A DNA stretch of 56,159 nt from Thermoanaerobaculia bacterium (GTDB lineage Bacteria > Acidobacteriota > Thermoanaerobaculia > Gp7-AA8). The stretch is from positions 1-56,159 of the forward strand of contig JADGNZ010000039.1 of assembly GCA_017883205.1 (NCBI GenBank), in the 5' to 3' direction. Both the position numbers and the translations under genes were made by a program. The notes under the pieces were generated by a model that was given only the letters and a program-made list of their open reading frames with translations, ran no database searches and was not told where the DNA came from. Positions 7,876 to 17,995 of this stretch are shown one piece after another (the stretch's first letter is position 1; every line of letters starts with the position of its first letter).

Positions 7876-9222
7876 CGGGCGCGGCTTTCACGGGCTGGTC
7901 GGCCCGGCCTCGGGGCCACATCCACCAGAGCGCGACCAATGCTGCACAGATGAACGGAAACAGCATCGTGTGATCGGCGGCAGTGTTCTCGCGCGGAAGC
8001 GCGCCGAGGGCTTGCAGGAGCGTCTGTGTGACGGGGTCGTATCCGCCATGCTTGATGAAGATCGTATCGAAGATCTCGATCTCGATGGCTGCGTTGGCGG
8101 CGGCCACGGCGGCCAGAGTCCATGCCTTGCATTCATTTGCGGCGACTGCCGTCGACGCGATTACCCATGCCGCTAAGAGGCGAAAGAGCGGATCGAGCAT
8201 GACGTGGAAGCGAAGGTTCTTCGATGGTACGAGCGCGAACACGGCCACGGCCACAATGACGAATAGCGCGATCGAGCGCTCGCTGCCGCGTTTGGAGGCC
8301 GTCAACACGATGAACACGATGGCGGCCGCAGCGAGGATCGATACCAGCGGCGTTGTAATGAAGAAATCGAGCAACAGCCGGTGTGGCGGCCCGCTCTGGT
8401 ACTGCACGACGTAGGTCGCCTTCATCGCGGATGTTACGAGATTCCCGATGTGAAAGAAGGATCCAACGCTTCGCGCGAGCAGACAGAATCCGGCGAAATA
8501 GAGAAACGGCGGAAGAGCGAAGAGCGCGACGTGGCGCAGGCGAAGCTCCCGAGGCGAACGGTTGAGGAGCAGAACGGCGGCGAAGGCGGGGATGAGATAA
8601 AGAAACGACTCCTTGATCGCGAATGACATCGTCATGCTCGCGATGGCGAGAGCGATGAACCACCGCGGCGTCTCGTCGTCGCGTGTGTGACGATGGCCAT
8701 GACGCAATACGCGCTGGCAAGAACAGAGAGACAGAATACTTCGTCCTGCAGTCCGCGCCTGCCAAGGGCCAGCTCGATGCCGGAGACGGCGGTGAACGCT
8801 GCCGCCAGCAGCGCGACGCGCGCATCGAAGAGGCGAAGCGCCAGACCAAAGATCAGCGGAACGACGAGAATGCCGGCGATTGTCGACAACCACGCCAGAG
8901 CGCGTGGCTCGGCGCCTCCGTGGATGTGCGCGGCCAGCGTCGACAAGACGAAATACCCCCAGCGAAGTGGGCTCGGGTAGATCCAACGCTGCGAATCATT
9001 CTCGAATGCCTGCGCGATCTCCGGGTAGCCACGAATGAACCCGTGATCGACGAGCGTGCGCGTGTAGTTCGCGTAGACCGTTTCGTCGGCAGGCGAATAC
9101 GTTTCGACGTTGTTCCAGCCAATGCGGAGGGCGGCGGCGATGACGATGATTGCCGCCAGCAGCCAGCGCTGGGCGCTCGTCAGATTGCGAAAGCGGAGTT
9201 GGTCACCGAGTTGCTGAGGCAT
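7829..9222 (-). pseudogene. GT-C (PMT-like) membrane glycosyltransferase, frameshifted
   Basis: The N-terminal part reads from the ATG at 9222 (MPQQLGDQLRFRNLTSAQRW), through LRIGWNNVETYSPADETVYA, to VMAIVTHA. It then continues in another frame as DETPRWFIALAIASMTMSFA down to the stop at 7829. The total fits about 464 codons with one base missing near 8675-8695. The early acidic motif (PADET) and 8-10 membrane segments fit the PMT/ArnT GT-C class. The first codons overlap the end of the upstream TPR gene by 20 nt. The last 15-20 residues are encoded antisense to a Crp tail remnant, so the natural C-terminus may be lost. A sequencing error could explain the frameshift. Confidence 0.75.
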
Positions 9223-11137
9223 CGAGATCTCGAAGGTTGTTTTTTGCACGTTCAAACTGCGGATCGGCTGCAATCGCCGCTCGATACGCCGCTGCGGCGT
9301 CGTCGCGGAATCCAAGCGAGGCCAGAGACCAGCCGAGGTTGTTGTACGCGGTCGCCTTCGGCTCGAAGCGGATCGCGGCGCGGAAGCCGGAGGCGGCCTG
9401 AGCATGCTGCTCGTCGCGCAACGAGGCCCAGGCCTGGTCGAAACATGCTCTGTACGTGCCGCCCCGCAGGTCGGCACCATCGCGCTGGACGGCGAGCGCT
9501 TCTGCGTCGGTCGGATCGATCTGAAGAATGCCGGCCGCAAGCGCCCGCGCCTTCTGATCCTGACCGCGTCCGACCGCTACCTGCAACGCCAGCCGCCGTG
9601 GCGGAACCCACGTCGGCGCCATCCTTGCCGCCTCGGCCAGGTGAGGTTCGGCCTCCGTTCCCCGCCCGCGCCGTAATAGCCATCGCGCGTAGTAGAAGTG
9701 CGCATTGCGATCGGGATGCAATTCGAGGGCGCGGCGGAAATGCTGTTCCGCGCTGACATCGTCCCCGAGCGCGGCTGCGACGATGCCGCGATTGATTTCC
9801 AGCGTCCAGAATGAGGGGGTGAACTGCGCGGCGCGGTCGAAGGCCTCTTTTGCGCTGATGTACCGGCCCACTTCCATCTGCGTGAGCCCGTAGTTCATCC
9901 AGCCCCGCCCGTTGCGGGGACTCTTTTGCGTTACGTCGCGCCAGAGCGTTTCTTCTGTGCGCCATGCCTCGTTGCGGACATGCGTTCCATAAGCCAGCGC
10001 CAACGCAGCAATGACGAGGATCGAATAGGCGAGGCGCTGCGCTTGCGGCCAGCGTTGCACAATGAGCTCCGCGGTCCAGACGAATGCGGCCACGGCCCCC
10101 ATCAGCGGAAAGAAGAGGCGGTGCTCATTAACGACTTCGGCCAGAGGGAAAATGCTCGACGTCGGGAGCAGCGTAATGCCGAACCAGGCCAGCCCGAACG
10201 CGATCGGCGCTTCCTCACGCGTTCTGGCGAATCTCGCGATGGCAAGACAAAGAAGCGCGACGAATGCGTAGCCGGCGATTGCGTTCGTGTCATACCAGTG
10301 AGCCATCGGCTCGAGATCGGTGTCGGCGGATAATCCCACGGGAAGAATCGCCAGACGCGCGTAATGGAGCCAGGCATACGGCTGCGTGATCAGATAGCCG
10401 ATACGCGATCCGCCGCCCGCGATCCATTCCTTCGCGTTCATGGCATTGAGCCCGATCAGAAGTGCGATGCCGGCAATGAAGGACGGTGCCGCCGCTTTGA
10501 GCGCGTCGGTTGGCCGCCGGCGCTCGATGAGCCAGACCCAGGCCACGACGATTCCGGCGAAGATCACGACGGGTGCCTTGGCCAGCGCGCCGATCGCCAA
10601 CGGAATCAGATACAGCCCGCGGCGTCGCAGTTTCGGCCAGCGGATGAATACGATCAAGGCGGCGAGCAATCCGATAGCGGAGAGCAACTCGCTCCTGCTG
10701 GAGATGAAATTCATCGTCTCCGTATTGGCCGTGTGAAGACAGAAGATGCCCGCCGCAATGACCGCAAGCATTTCCTGCTCCGGTCCGAACAGCGACTTGA
10801 AGACAATTGAGAGCAGGACGCCGACGATGACCAGCAGTAGTAATTGCGTGACGTGGAATGGGACTGGGTCCAATGCGCCGTGAACTGCATAGTCGAGCGC
10901 GAAACTAAGCGTCACGATGGGGCGGTAGGTCGCGTTGGAAGGCTGGCTGCTGAATGTGTGGGCATCGGTGAAGAAACGCGTCCAGTGAGAGAGCGACTTG
11001 ATCGATGCGTTTTCGACGATGACGTGGTCGTCGTCGAAGTGAAAGGAATTGTGAAAGAAATTCGAATAGGCGAGGACGATGAGTGCCAGTGCGATGCACG
11101 CTGCGATGAGGGCGAGAATCGGGATGTGGCGTTTCAT
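9203..11137 (-). CDS. TMTC-like membrane protein with C-terminal TPR repeats (probable O-glycosyltransferase)
   Basis: 644 residues. The N-terminal 400 hold about ten membrane segments, with an early luminal FHFDDDHVIV acidic motif as in GT-C enzymes and the DUF1736 region of TMTC proteins. From about residue 410 the protein becomes soluble, with five or six TPR-type repeats (GWMNYGLTQMEVGRYISAKE, NAHFYYARWLLRRGRG, AYNNLGWSLASLGFRDDAAA). This matches bacterial relatives of the TMTC O-mannosyltransferases. It overlaps the following broken GT-C gene by 20 nt, so both were probably one transcription unit. Acceptor and donor are unknown. The start is the first ATG before the signal-anchor. Confidence 0.82.
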   Translation of the reverse strand: MKRHIPILALIAACIALALIVLAYSNFFHNSFHFDDDHVIVENASIKSLSHWTRFFTDAHTFSSQPSNATYRPIVTLSFALDYAVHGALDPVPFHVTQLLLLVIVGVLLSIVFKSLFGPEQEMLAVIAAGIFCLHTANTETMNFISSRSELLSAIGLLAALIVFIRWPKLRRRGLYLIPLAIGALAKAPVVIFAGIVVAWVWLIERRRPTDALKAAAPSFIAGIALLIGLNAMNAKEWIAGGGSRIGYLITQPYAWLHYARLAILPVGLSADTDLEPMAHWYDTNAIAGYAFVALLCLAIARFARTREEAPIAFGLAWFGITLLPTSSIFPLAEVVNEHRLFFPLMGAVAAFVWTAELIVQRWPQAQRLAYSILVIAALALAYGTHVRNEAWRTEETLWRDVTQKSPRNGRGWMNYGLTQMEVGRYISAKEAFDRAAQFTPSFWTLEINRGIVAAALGDDVSAEQHFRRALELHPDRNAHFYYARWLLRRGRGTEAEPHLAEAARMAPTWVPPRRLALQVAVGRGQDQKARALAAGILQIDPTDAEALAVQRDGADLRGGTYRACFDQAWASLRDEQHAQAASGFRAAIRFEPKATAYNNLGWSLASLGFRDDAAAAYRAAIAADPQFERAKNNLRDLDASATR

Positions 11138-11198
11138 ACGGGCAGCCTAGAGGATTTGACGAGAGGAGGACGTATTACCCGTCCATGTGCCATGTGAC

Positions 11199-11227
11199 AA
11201 AAGGCACCGGCGCGTGTGCGCCGGTGC
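11199..11227 (-). terminator. Intrinsic terminator of the collagen-like gene
   Basis: Read leftward, a perfect 11-bp GC stem (GGCACCGGCGC, arms 11203-11213 and 11218-11227) with a 4-nt loop is followed by TTTT. It lies 27 nt past the stop of the collagen-like gene. Confidence 0.75.
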
Positions 11228-11253
11228 CTCCTGGTTACAACGGACGTCGAGCT

Positions 11254-12759
<1,506 letters not shown>

Positions 12760-12787
12760 TCATGCTGCCGCAGCGAACGTGAGCGCC

Positions 12788-12809
12788 AGTGACAGGGGAA
12801 GGTGTCACT
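12788..12809. promoter_or_regulatory. Inverted repeat AGTGACA-N8-TGTCACT
   Basis: Perfect 7-bp arms with an 8-nt spacer, 110 nt upstream of the collagen-like start. The spacing equals that of the TCAC-N8-GTGA family but the half-sites point the opposite way. It may be a regulator site for the collagen-like gene. Confidence 0.4.
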
Positions 12810-13112
12810 CCCCACCCCGTTTTTGGCCGTTCGTCACAATCGCCTTAAGAGCGCAGGGCACGCAGGCGCACAGCGGCCTCGACTGCTCTCATCGAACGTT
12901 GAACGTTTGTTCGAACGTCTACGCCGCGCCGCCAAGCCGCCGGGCCGGCACACCGCTCCACTTCTAGACGGCTCCGACTCGTGTACCCGGCAGGAGCAAG
13001 GCGCTCGGCAGGACCACGGCATCAGAACCGACGATCGACGTCCCCCATGACTGTGGCGTTTTCGCCGATGGTGGCGCGCGCACCGATGACGACCGGTGCG
13101 ATCGTCGGTGGA

Positions 13113-13150
13113 TCACACGGTTTGGTGCTCTCGATCACCGAACCATGTGC
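13113..13150 (+). promoter_or_regulatory. Two tandem TCAC-N8-GTGC sites upstream of the second Crp/Fnr gene
   Basis: TCAC acggtttg GTGC (13113-13128) and TCAC cgaaccat GTGC (13135-13150) have centres 22 bp apart, about two helical turns. Each differs from the exact palindrome by the same final base, which is also the variant at 31295. They lie 77 nt before the regulator start, so geometry differs from the 43-45 nt class. Possible autoregulation. Confidence 0.4.
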
Positions 13151-13227
13151 AGCGAGCCGATAGCGTGATCAATGCCTCGGAGACGCTCGGCGGCGTCGCT
13201 TTCTCCCGAGACGAAAGGTTGTGCAGC

Positions 13228-13947
13228 GTGTCTCAGCCAGCGGTTTCACCGATGCCTTCGCAGCCCTGTACCACGTGTTCCGCACAGCGATCATTCTGTT
13301 CGCTCACCGATGAGGTTCACGCCGTCTTCGAGAGCCTCAAGACGAGCGTCACTTACGCGAAGGGGGAGGCTGCATTCCATGAGTCGGATGCGTGTCACAG
13401 CGTATTCGTCGTGTGCGCGGGGAGCATGAAGCTGATGACCTCTTCGAGCGAGGGAAAGGTCCTGCTGCTGCGCTTTGCCGGTCCCGGCACTCTCCTCGGC
13501 CTTGCCGAAGCGATGCTCGAACGCCTTCCTTACCAATGCTCCGCGATCGCTGCGGAGCCATCCGCGCTCGCCGTCATTCCAGCAGAGACATTCGTCCGAT
13601 TCGTGACAACGTATCCCGAGGCGTGTCTTCGTTTGACGGTGGCGCTGAGCGAGCATTACAAGATCGCGCAGCGGGAAACGAAGTTCCTCGCCATGGGCGG
13701 CTCATCGGCCTCGCGCCTTGCTCATCTCCTGCTTGAAGAAGCGTCGGCCCACGGCGTACCCGCAGAGGATGGAATCCACATTCCATTGCACATCACGCAT
13801 TCGGAGATCGCTCAGTCGATCGGCGCGACGCGCGAGACGGTCACTCGAATCCTCGGAGAGCTGGACCACAACGGTCTCATCGAGCGAACGGCAGACGCGA
13901 TCGTCATCCGCGGGACAGAGGAGCTGACCCGCCTGGCCGCGTACTGA
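13228..13947 (+). CDS. Crp/Fnr family transcriptional regulator
   Basis: About 239 residues from the GTG at 13228, preceded by AAAGG at 9 nt. An ATG at 13252 is the alternative. A short Cys cluster (PCTTCSAQRSFC: C-x2-C-x6-C) precedes the effector beta roll (GEAAFHESDACHSVFVVCAG), the dimer helix and a winged helix with IAQSIGATRETVTRILGELD. The RETVTR recognition motif equals that of the first regulator at 6456, so both may bind similar GTGA half-sites. The ligand is unknown; the cysteines suggest redox or Fe-S sensing. It converges with the hydrolase-like gene 21 nt downstream. Confidence 0.87.
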   Translation: MSQPAVSPMPSQPCTTCSAQRSFCSLTDEVHAVFESLKTSVTYAKGEAAFHESDACHSVFVVCAGSMKLMTSSSEGKVLLLRFAGPGTLLGLAEAMLERLPYQCSAIAAEPSALAVIPAETFVRFVTTYPEACLRLTVALSEHYKIAQRETKFLAMGGSSASRLAHLLLEEASAHGVPAEDGIHIPLHITHSEIAQSIGATRETVTRILGELDHNGLIERTADAIVIRGTEELTRLAAY

Positions 13948-13968
13948 TCGAGCGGCTTGGGATTATTT

Positions 13969-14694
13969 CTAGCAAACCGCGGTGGCCGGCTCGCTATGTT
14001 CGCTCTGACAGTTCTCTTTCCGCGGCACGGTTGCCTCATGCGCAAAGTGCACAAGATTCTTCACCATCCACATACCTGTCAGTTCGCACGCACGGCTGAA
14101 TGAGAGCTCGTCTCGAAACGACGGCGACTGTCCCGGCACAACCTCGAATTTCTTGACGCACTGGAGCCTTTGAAATGCGCGCGTCATGGACCGCATCCGT
14201 GACTGGTCGCCGGCGACCGCCAGAAACATCGTGGCTGCACGAACGTACTCGAGGGCCGGCGCGATCAGCATGTTCGGACGGCGGCAGACAATAGCGTCGA
14301 ATTCGAGCGGCCGGCGCGCGGCGACAAGCAGCGCGGCCGATCCTGCCGTTGCCGAGGCCGCAATTCCCCACGGAACGTTGGGCGCGTTCGCCACCTGCGC
14401 AACGGCATCGAGAATCTCGGCCAGACGAAGCGCCAGCAGATTCATGTGTATCGGAGCTTTCCCATGAAATTGTGCGCGCTCACGCTCCGAATCAGTCAGG
14501 AGATGGCAGACCGCAGTCCCCAACCCATTCTCGCGCAGTGAGAAAGCCAGCGCGTTTCCATTGACGACATTACCATTGTCGCGCACAAGGAAAACCAGGC
14601 CCGGCATGTCACGGGGCATTCCCAATTCGACTCGCAGGACATCGTGTCGGAACGGTACGTGAATCTCTTGAACGGCGGTCAGCGCGGGCGGCAT
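13969..14694 (-). CDS. Alpha/beta-hydrolase-fold protein lacking an obvious catalytic triad
   Basis: 241 residues. The layout (LVFLVRDNGNVVNGNALAFS, AVCHLLTDSERERAQF, LALRLAEILDAVAQVANAPN, then AASATAGSAALLVAA) follows the dienelactone-hydrolase-like family often fused or linked to phosphoribosyltransferases. In that family the motif is HGSGSS and GASTGAAA. Here the first is DNGNVVN and the nucleophile elbow is ASATAGSA, while the expected histidine near the end (GATH) reads GQSP. It is therefore probably a catalytically altered or inactive member. The C-terminal 30 residues contain two Cys. Its promoter is not evident. Confidence 0.55.
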   Translation of the reverse strand: MPPALTAVQEIHVPFRHDVLRVELGMPRDMPGLVFLVRDNGNVVNGNALAFSLRENGLGTAVCHLLTDSERERAQFHGKAPIHMNLLALRLAEILDAVAQVANAPNVPWGIAASATAGSAALLVAARRPLEFDAIVCRRPNMLIAPALEYVRAATMFLAVAGDQSRMRSMTRAFQRLQCVKKFEVVPGQSPSFRDELSFSRACELTGMWMVKNLVHFAHEATVPRKENCQSEHSEPATAVC

Positions 14695-15072
14695 GACGGG
14701 CGATCCTCGGTCTCCAAAATGCTCCCAACGTGATGACTACGCCATGATGGTTGTCTCTTCCCGGAGTGATGGTGCGCGTGGCGCGCGAGGGTCCGTAACA
14801 CTCGTGCACGAAGCAACCGGCGCGCGGGCGGCTCACCGCTCTTGCCATGCATTGATTGCACGGACATCAGGCGAAGAACGTGGGCTGGAATGGAAGACGC
14901 GATTCACGAGCGAAGAGCGAGATGCGGCGACGCAGGTCGCGGCGCTTCGCGCAAAAGAGGTTGAGCAAAAAAGGTTTGAGCAACCTGTTCGAGAGCAAGA
15001 ACACCGCACGGGCAGGGGCGACGCTGCGTTGGCCGCCCCTGCCGATGGAAACGCGTGAATCGTGGCGATGAT
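14695..15072. other. Intergenic region, nothing recognised
   Basis: 378 bases between the hydrolase-like start and the end of the BON gene. I see no conserved gene, operator or strong hairpin. Confidence 0.5.
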
Positions 15073-15735
15073 CTACGCCTGAATGCGGATCTGATCGACG
15101 ACATTCATCACGCCGGGTGCCGACCAAGCCGCGTTCACCGCGTCCTCGCGCTCAACCCACGACCGGACCGTGCCGTTGAGCGTCACGCGGCCTTCGCTGG
15201 CCTCGACGGAGATCTTCTTGGAGTCGAGCTCCGCGTTCCGCTTCAGCGCCGCTTCGATCTTTCCCTTCACGTCTTCGACGCGGGCGGCTTTCGTGATCAC
15301 CTTCACGTTGTCCGAGACGCCCCGAACTCCGAAAAGAAAGCGGACGCTCTCCTCGGCGGCGCGTTTCTGGTAGTGCCAGTCAACTTCACCGTCGAGCGTC
15401 ACCCAACCCTTCGAGACCGCGACTTTGATCTTGTTCTTCGGCACAGCGACGTTCCACTCCAGCGCATTTACCGCCGAGCGCGCGATGTCGATGTCATCCC
15501 GCTCCGCACTGGCCGGGAGCTTCACTTCGATGTCATTGGCCACGCCGGCAACGCCGTGAACGCGCTTGACGATCTTCTCCGCGCTCGTCTTGGCCGCGTA
15601 TGTGGAGACGTGTCCCGTCAGCGCAACGATACCGTCTTCAATGGCGACACCGATCGTTCTGGCGTCGATGCTCGGATCCCACTCCAATTCCTCGGTTACA
15701 TCTTTTCGCAAGTCGATGTCATGTGCTTTGGTCAT
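15073..15735 (-). CDS. Triple BON-domain protein
   Basis: 220 residues with three BON domains at about 5-73, 78-148 and 152-220. Each ends in the family's V-x-L-x-G-x-V core (GIVALTGHVSTYA, GWVTLDGEVDWHY, GRVTLNGTVRSWV) and a following Gly-Val-x-x-Val turn. No signal peptide, so it is cytoplasmic, unlike OsmY. BON proteins bind phospholipid or stabilise envelopes under osmotic stress; cytoplasmic triple-BON proteins usually sit with CBS and Usp genes, as here. AAAGGAG lies 6 nt before the ATG. An exact TCAC-N8-GTGA site is 65 nt upstream. Confidence 0.9.
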   Translation of the reverse strand: MTKAHDIDLRKDVTEELEWDPSIDARTIGVAIEDGIVALTGHVSTYAAKTSAEKIVKRVHGVAGVANDIEVKLPASAERDDIDIARSAVNALEWNVAVPKNKIKVAVSKGWVTLDGEVDWHYQKRAAEESVRFLFGVRGVSDNVKVITKAARVEDVKGKIEAALKRNAELDSKKISVEASEGRVTLNGTVRSWVEREDAVNAAWSAPGVMNVVDQIRIQA

Positions 15736-15800
15736 GGAAGACTCCTTTCACTTCAATCGGCAAGTTCTGTCCCGCCGTGCGGACCCGGCAAGGACAGCGG

Positions 15801-15816
15801 TCACTGGTTCGCGTGA
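15801..15816 (-). promoter_or_regulatory. TCAC-N8-GTGA operator upstream of the BON gene
   Basis: Exact TCAC tggttcgc GTGA, 65 nt before the BON start. Read leftward, GAACTT occurs 33 nt past the site, close to the relative position of the -10-like hexamer at the other promoters. This would give a leader of about 20 nt containing the AAAGGAG ribosome binding site. Confidence 0.6.
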
Positions 15817-15849
15817 GAGCGGGCGCATGCGCTGCTCGCTGGGTGGCCG

Positions 15850-16278
15850 CTAAACCGGCATAGCGCGCTTCCTCGGTCCTCGCTTCCGCAGAATGACGCG
15901 CTCGGTTGGCGGCGAGGTATGCGTGTCACCTTTCGCCAAAGCGGTGAGCAGGTCCGACGTCGTCACGATGCCGATCAGGCGCTCGTCATCGACAACGGGC
16001 AGACATCCGACGGCGCGTCCGCGCATCACTCCGGCCGCATGCCGGAGCGTTGCCTCCGGCTCGATCGTGACGACGTCGCGCGTCATCGCGCTCTCGACCG
16101 GCTGTTCGTCGACGGCGCGGGCGAGATCTCTGCCCGAAACCACGCCGACGATCTTCTTCCCGTCAATGACCACGAGGTGATCGATCTCATCGGTACGAAG
16201 TATTTCCCGCGCGGCCGAGATCGTCGCCTTCGGGGCGATGCTTACGACTTTCTTCGACATTACATCCTGGATTCGCAT
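15850..16278 (-). CDS. Two-CBS-domain protein
   Basis: 142 residues. Two tandem CBS motifs form a Bateman module: MRIQDVMSKKVVSIAPKATI to VVSGRDLARAV (about 1-60) and AMTRDVVTIEPEATLRHAAG to IVTTSDLLTALAKG (about 66-120). A basic tail (KRGPRKRAMP) follows. CBS pairs bind adenine nucleotides and act as energy sensors; free-standing ones accompany Usp and BON genes in stress loci. It lies 114 nt downstream of the BON start region on the same strand, with a degenerate operator (16361-16376) upstream. Confidence 0.9.
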   Translation of the reverse strand: MRIQDVMSKKVVSIAPKATISAAREILRTDEIDHLVVIDGKKIVGVVSGRDLARAVDEQPVESAMTRDVVTIEPEATLRHAAGVMRGRAVGCLPVVDDERLIGIVTTSDLLTALAKGDTHTSPPTERVILRKRGPRKRAMPV

Positions 16279-16360
16279 GGTGCCTCCACAGGGAACGGTT
16301 CTCAGAAAAACTTCCCTGCAAGAACATGGATCGCTGCGCCGTCGCGAGCGATGATGGGCG

Positions 16361-16376
16361 TCAAGCGTTGGCGTGA
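16361..16376 (-). promoter_or_regulatory. Degenerate TCAA-N8-GTGA site upstream of the CBS gene
   Basis: One mismatch to the palindrome family (TCAA gcgttggc GTGA), 82 nt before the CBS start. Listed because of its context; it could be chance. Confidence 0.3.
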
Positions 16377-16426
16377 TGCAGACCGTTCGCGGAGCGGTCG
16401 GCGGTCACCGATTCTCGCGGGCTCGA

Positions 16427-17947
16427 TCAGAAACGGGTAGGGGCCTGACGCATCGCGGCGTCCAGCCGCCCGTCGCGGTGGTAGATGTCTGGCGCGAAGT
16501 GGAGATCGCCCGACTCGTCGACAAAAGCGGTCCAGTAGAGAACGTGAACCGGCAGCGGCTTCTTGACGGGAATCATCTTTTCGATGCCTCGCTGCGACTC
16601 CTCCACGATGCGGTCGCGCGGCCATTCCGGACGGTCGCGCAACAACCACTCGGCCAGATCCACCGGCTTTTCGATGCGCATGCAGCCGTGACTGAATGCG
16701 CGGGTGCTGGCCTCGAACAGGGTCTTCGCCGGAGTGTCGTGCAGGTAGACGCCGTACTTGTTCGGGATGTTGAATTTGATCAGACCGAGCGAGTTCCACG
16801 GGCCGGGCGTCTGCCGCAACTTGCCGCCGCGCACCACTTCAATGTGCTCGCTGGCAAGGTACCCCGGAGTGCGATGCTCCTTCGGCCACAACTCTTTGTC
16901 CGCGATGCTGTCCGGCACGTTCCAATGAGGGCTGAGGATGACCTGGGTGATGTTGCCACTGAAGATCGGTGTACGCAGGTAGTCCTTGCCGACGACGATC
17001 CGCATCGCCATCACGGTACGGTCATGATCCGTCACCACGAGCGAGAACGCAGGAATGTTGATGAGGGCGTGCGGATTGCCGAGGTCGGAGGGGAGCCAGC
17101 GCCAGCGCTCGAGATTCAGTTCGATTTGCCGCACACGCGCGGCTGCTTCGATGTTGAGCTCCGCGCGCGTGAGCGGTCCCACCACGCCATCGGCGCTGAG
17201 GCCCTGGAGCGACTGGAACCGCCGCACGGCACGATCGAGAGAGGCATCAAATTCTTCGGTGGCCTGCGAAAAGTCTCCGCTCGCGACGAGACGCGCCGCG
17301 AGTTGCGCGACCATCGGACCGCGGTCGCCGAGCCGGAGCAATTTCTTCGCGTCAACAACGGGCCATCCGCCGGCTGCGGCAATGCCGCGGTATGTCGCAA
17401 GCCAGCGGCGGAGCGCGTCGTACTCCGGATGTGCGGGCGGCATGCGCGCGATCGCCGCGCGCACCTCATGCAGCTCGAGCGCCGTCTCCAGCGCAGCAAC
17501 GAGATCGTTTGTGCGCGGCGTCAGACACCACGTCGGCTCGATCGATTCCGGATCGACGCGGCCTGAAAGCAGATGCGACGCGAGCAGAAAGAATGCGTCA
17601 GTCAGCAGAAGGTCTCGCTGCTCAACATCGGACGTTTTTTCGATGGCGGCGAGATGGTAGTCAGCCGGATCGACGCCTTCGCTCTTCGCATCGCGAATTG
17701 CGCCGAGCAGCTCATCGCGATCGTGTGCGCTCCACGCCGGCGCGAGCTGGCGGCGGTTGTAGAAAAGGGGAAGGGGACGCGACGCACAGATCGGATCGCC
17801 TCCGATCGTCACGATTCGCCCGTGGCTCAATGAGTCGATCGCAGATCGGATCGTGACTGCACCGCCGGCGGTTGCGTCCGGCAGCGGACCTGCGATGATC
17901 AGCGCAAATGCGAAGGCGAGTGAGAGCACGTAAGGATCGTCGTCCAT
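16427..17947 (-). CDS. L,D-transpeptidase with peptidoglycan-binding domain (YcbB-type)
   Basis: About 506 residues from the ATG at 17947, placed before a signal peptide (YVLSLAFAFALIIAGPLPDA). An ATG at 17977 is the alternative. A scaffold domain (about 45-230) and a PG_binding_1 repeat (AVRRFQSLQGLSADGVVGPL) precede the YkuD catalytic domain, ending in AFSHGCMRIEKP with the nucleophile Cys at residue 422. Such enzymes form 3-3 crosslinks between diaminopimelate residues or attach proteins to peptidoglycan, giving beta-lactam-tolerant walls under envelope stress. Length and order match LdtD/YcbB. It follows the metal ABC transporter genes on the same strand (49 nt gap) and may be co-transcribed. 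Confidence 0.88.
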   Translation of the reverse strand: MDDDPYVLSLAFAFALIIAGPLPDATAGGAVTIRSAIDSLSHGRIVTIGGDPICASRPLPLFYNRRQLAPAWSAHDRDELLGAIRDAKSEGVDPADYHLAAIEKTSDVEQRDLLLTDAFFLLASHLLSGRVDPESIEPTWCLTPRTNDLVAALETALELHEVRAAIARMPPAHPEYDALRRWLATYRGIAAAGGWPVVDAKKLLRLGDRGPMVAQLAARLVASGDFSQATEEFDASLDRAVRRFQSLQGLSADGVVGPLTRAELNIEAAARVRQIELNLERWRWLPSDLGNPHALINIPAFSLVVTDHDRTVMAMRIVVGKDYLRTPIFSGNITQVILSPHWNVPDSIADKELWPKEHRTPGYLASEHIEVVRGGKLRQTPGPWNSLGLIKFNIPNKYGVYLHDTPAKTLFEASTRAFSHGCMRIEKPVDLAEWLLRDRPEWPRDRIVEESQRGIEKMIPVKKPLPVHVLYWTAFVDESGDLHFAPDIYHRDGRLDAAMRQAPTRF

Positions 17948-17995
17948 TCCCGATCGGGCCGCCGCCATCGAGCGCACGTGACGGCGTGACCGCGG

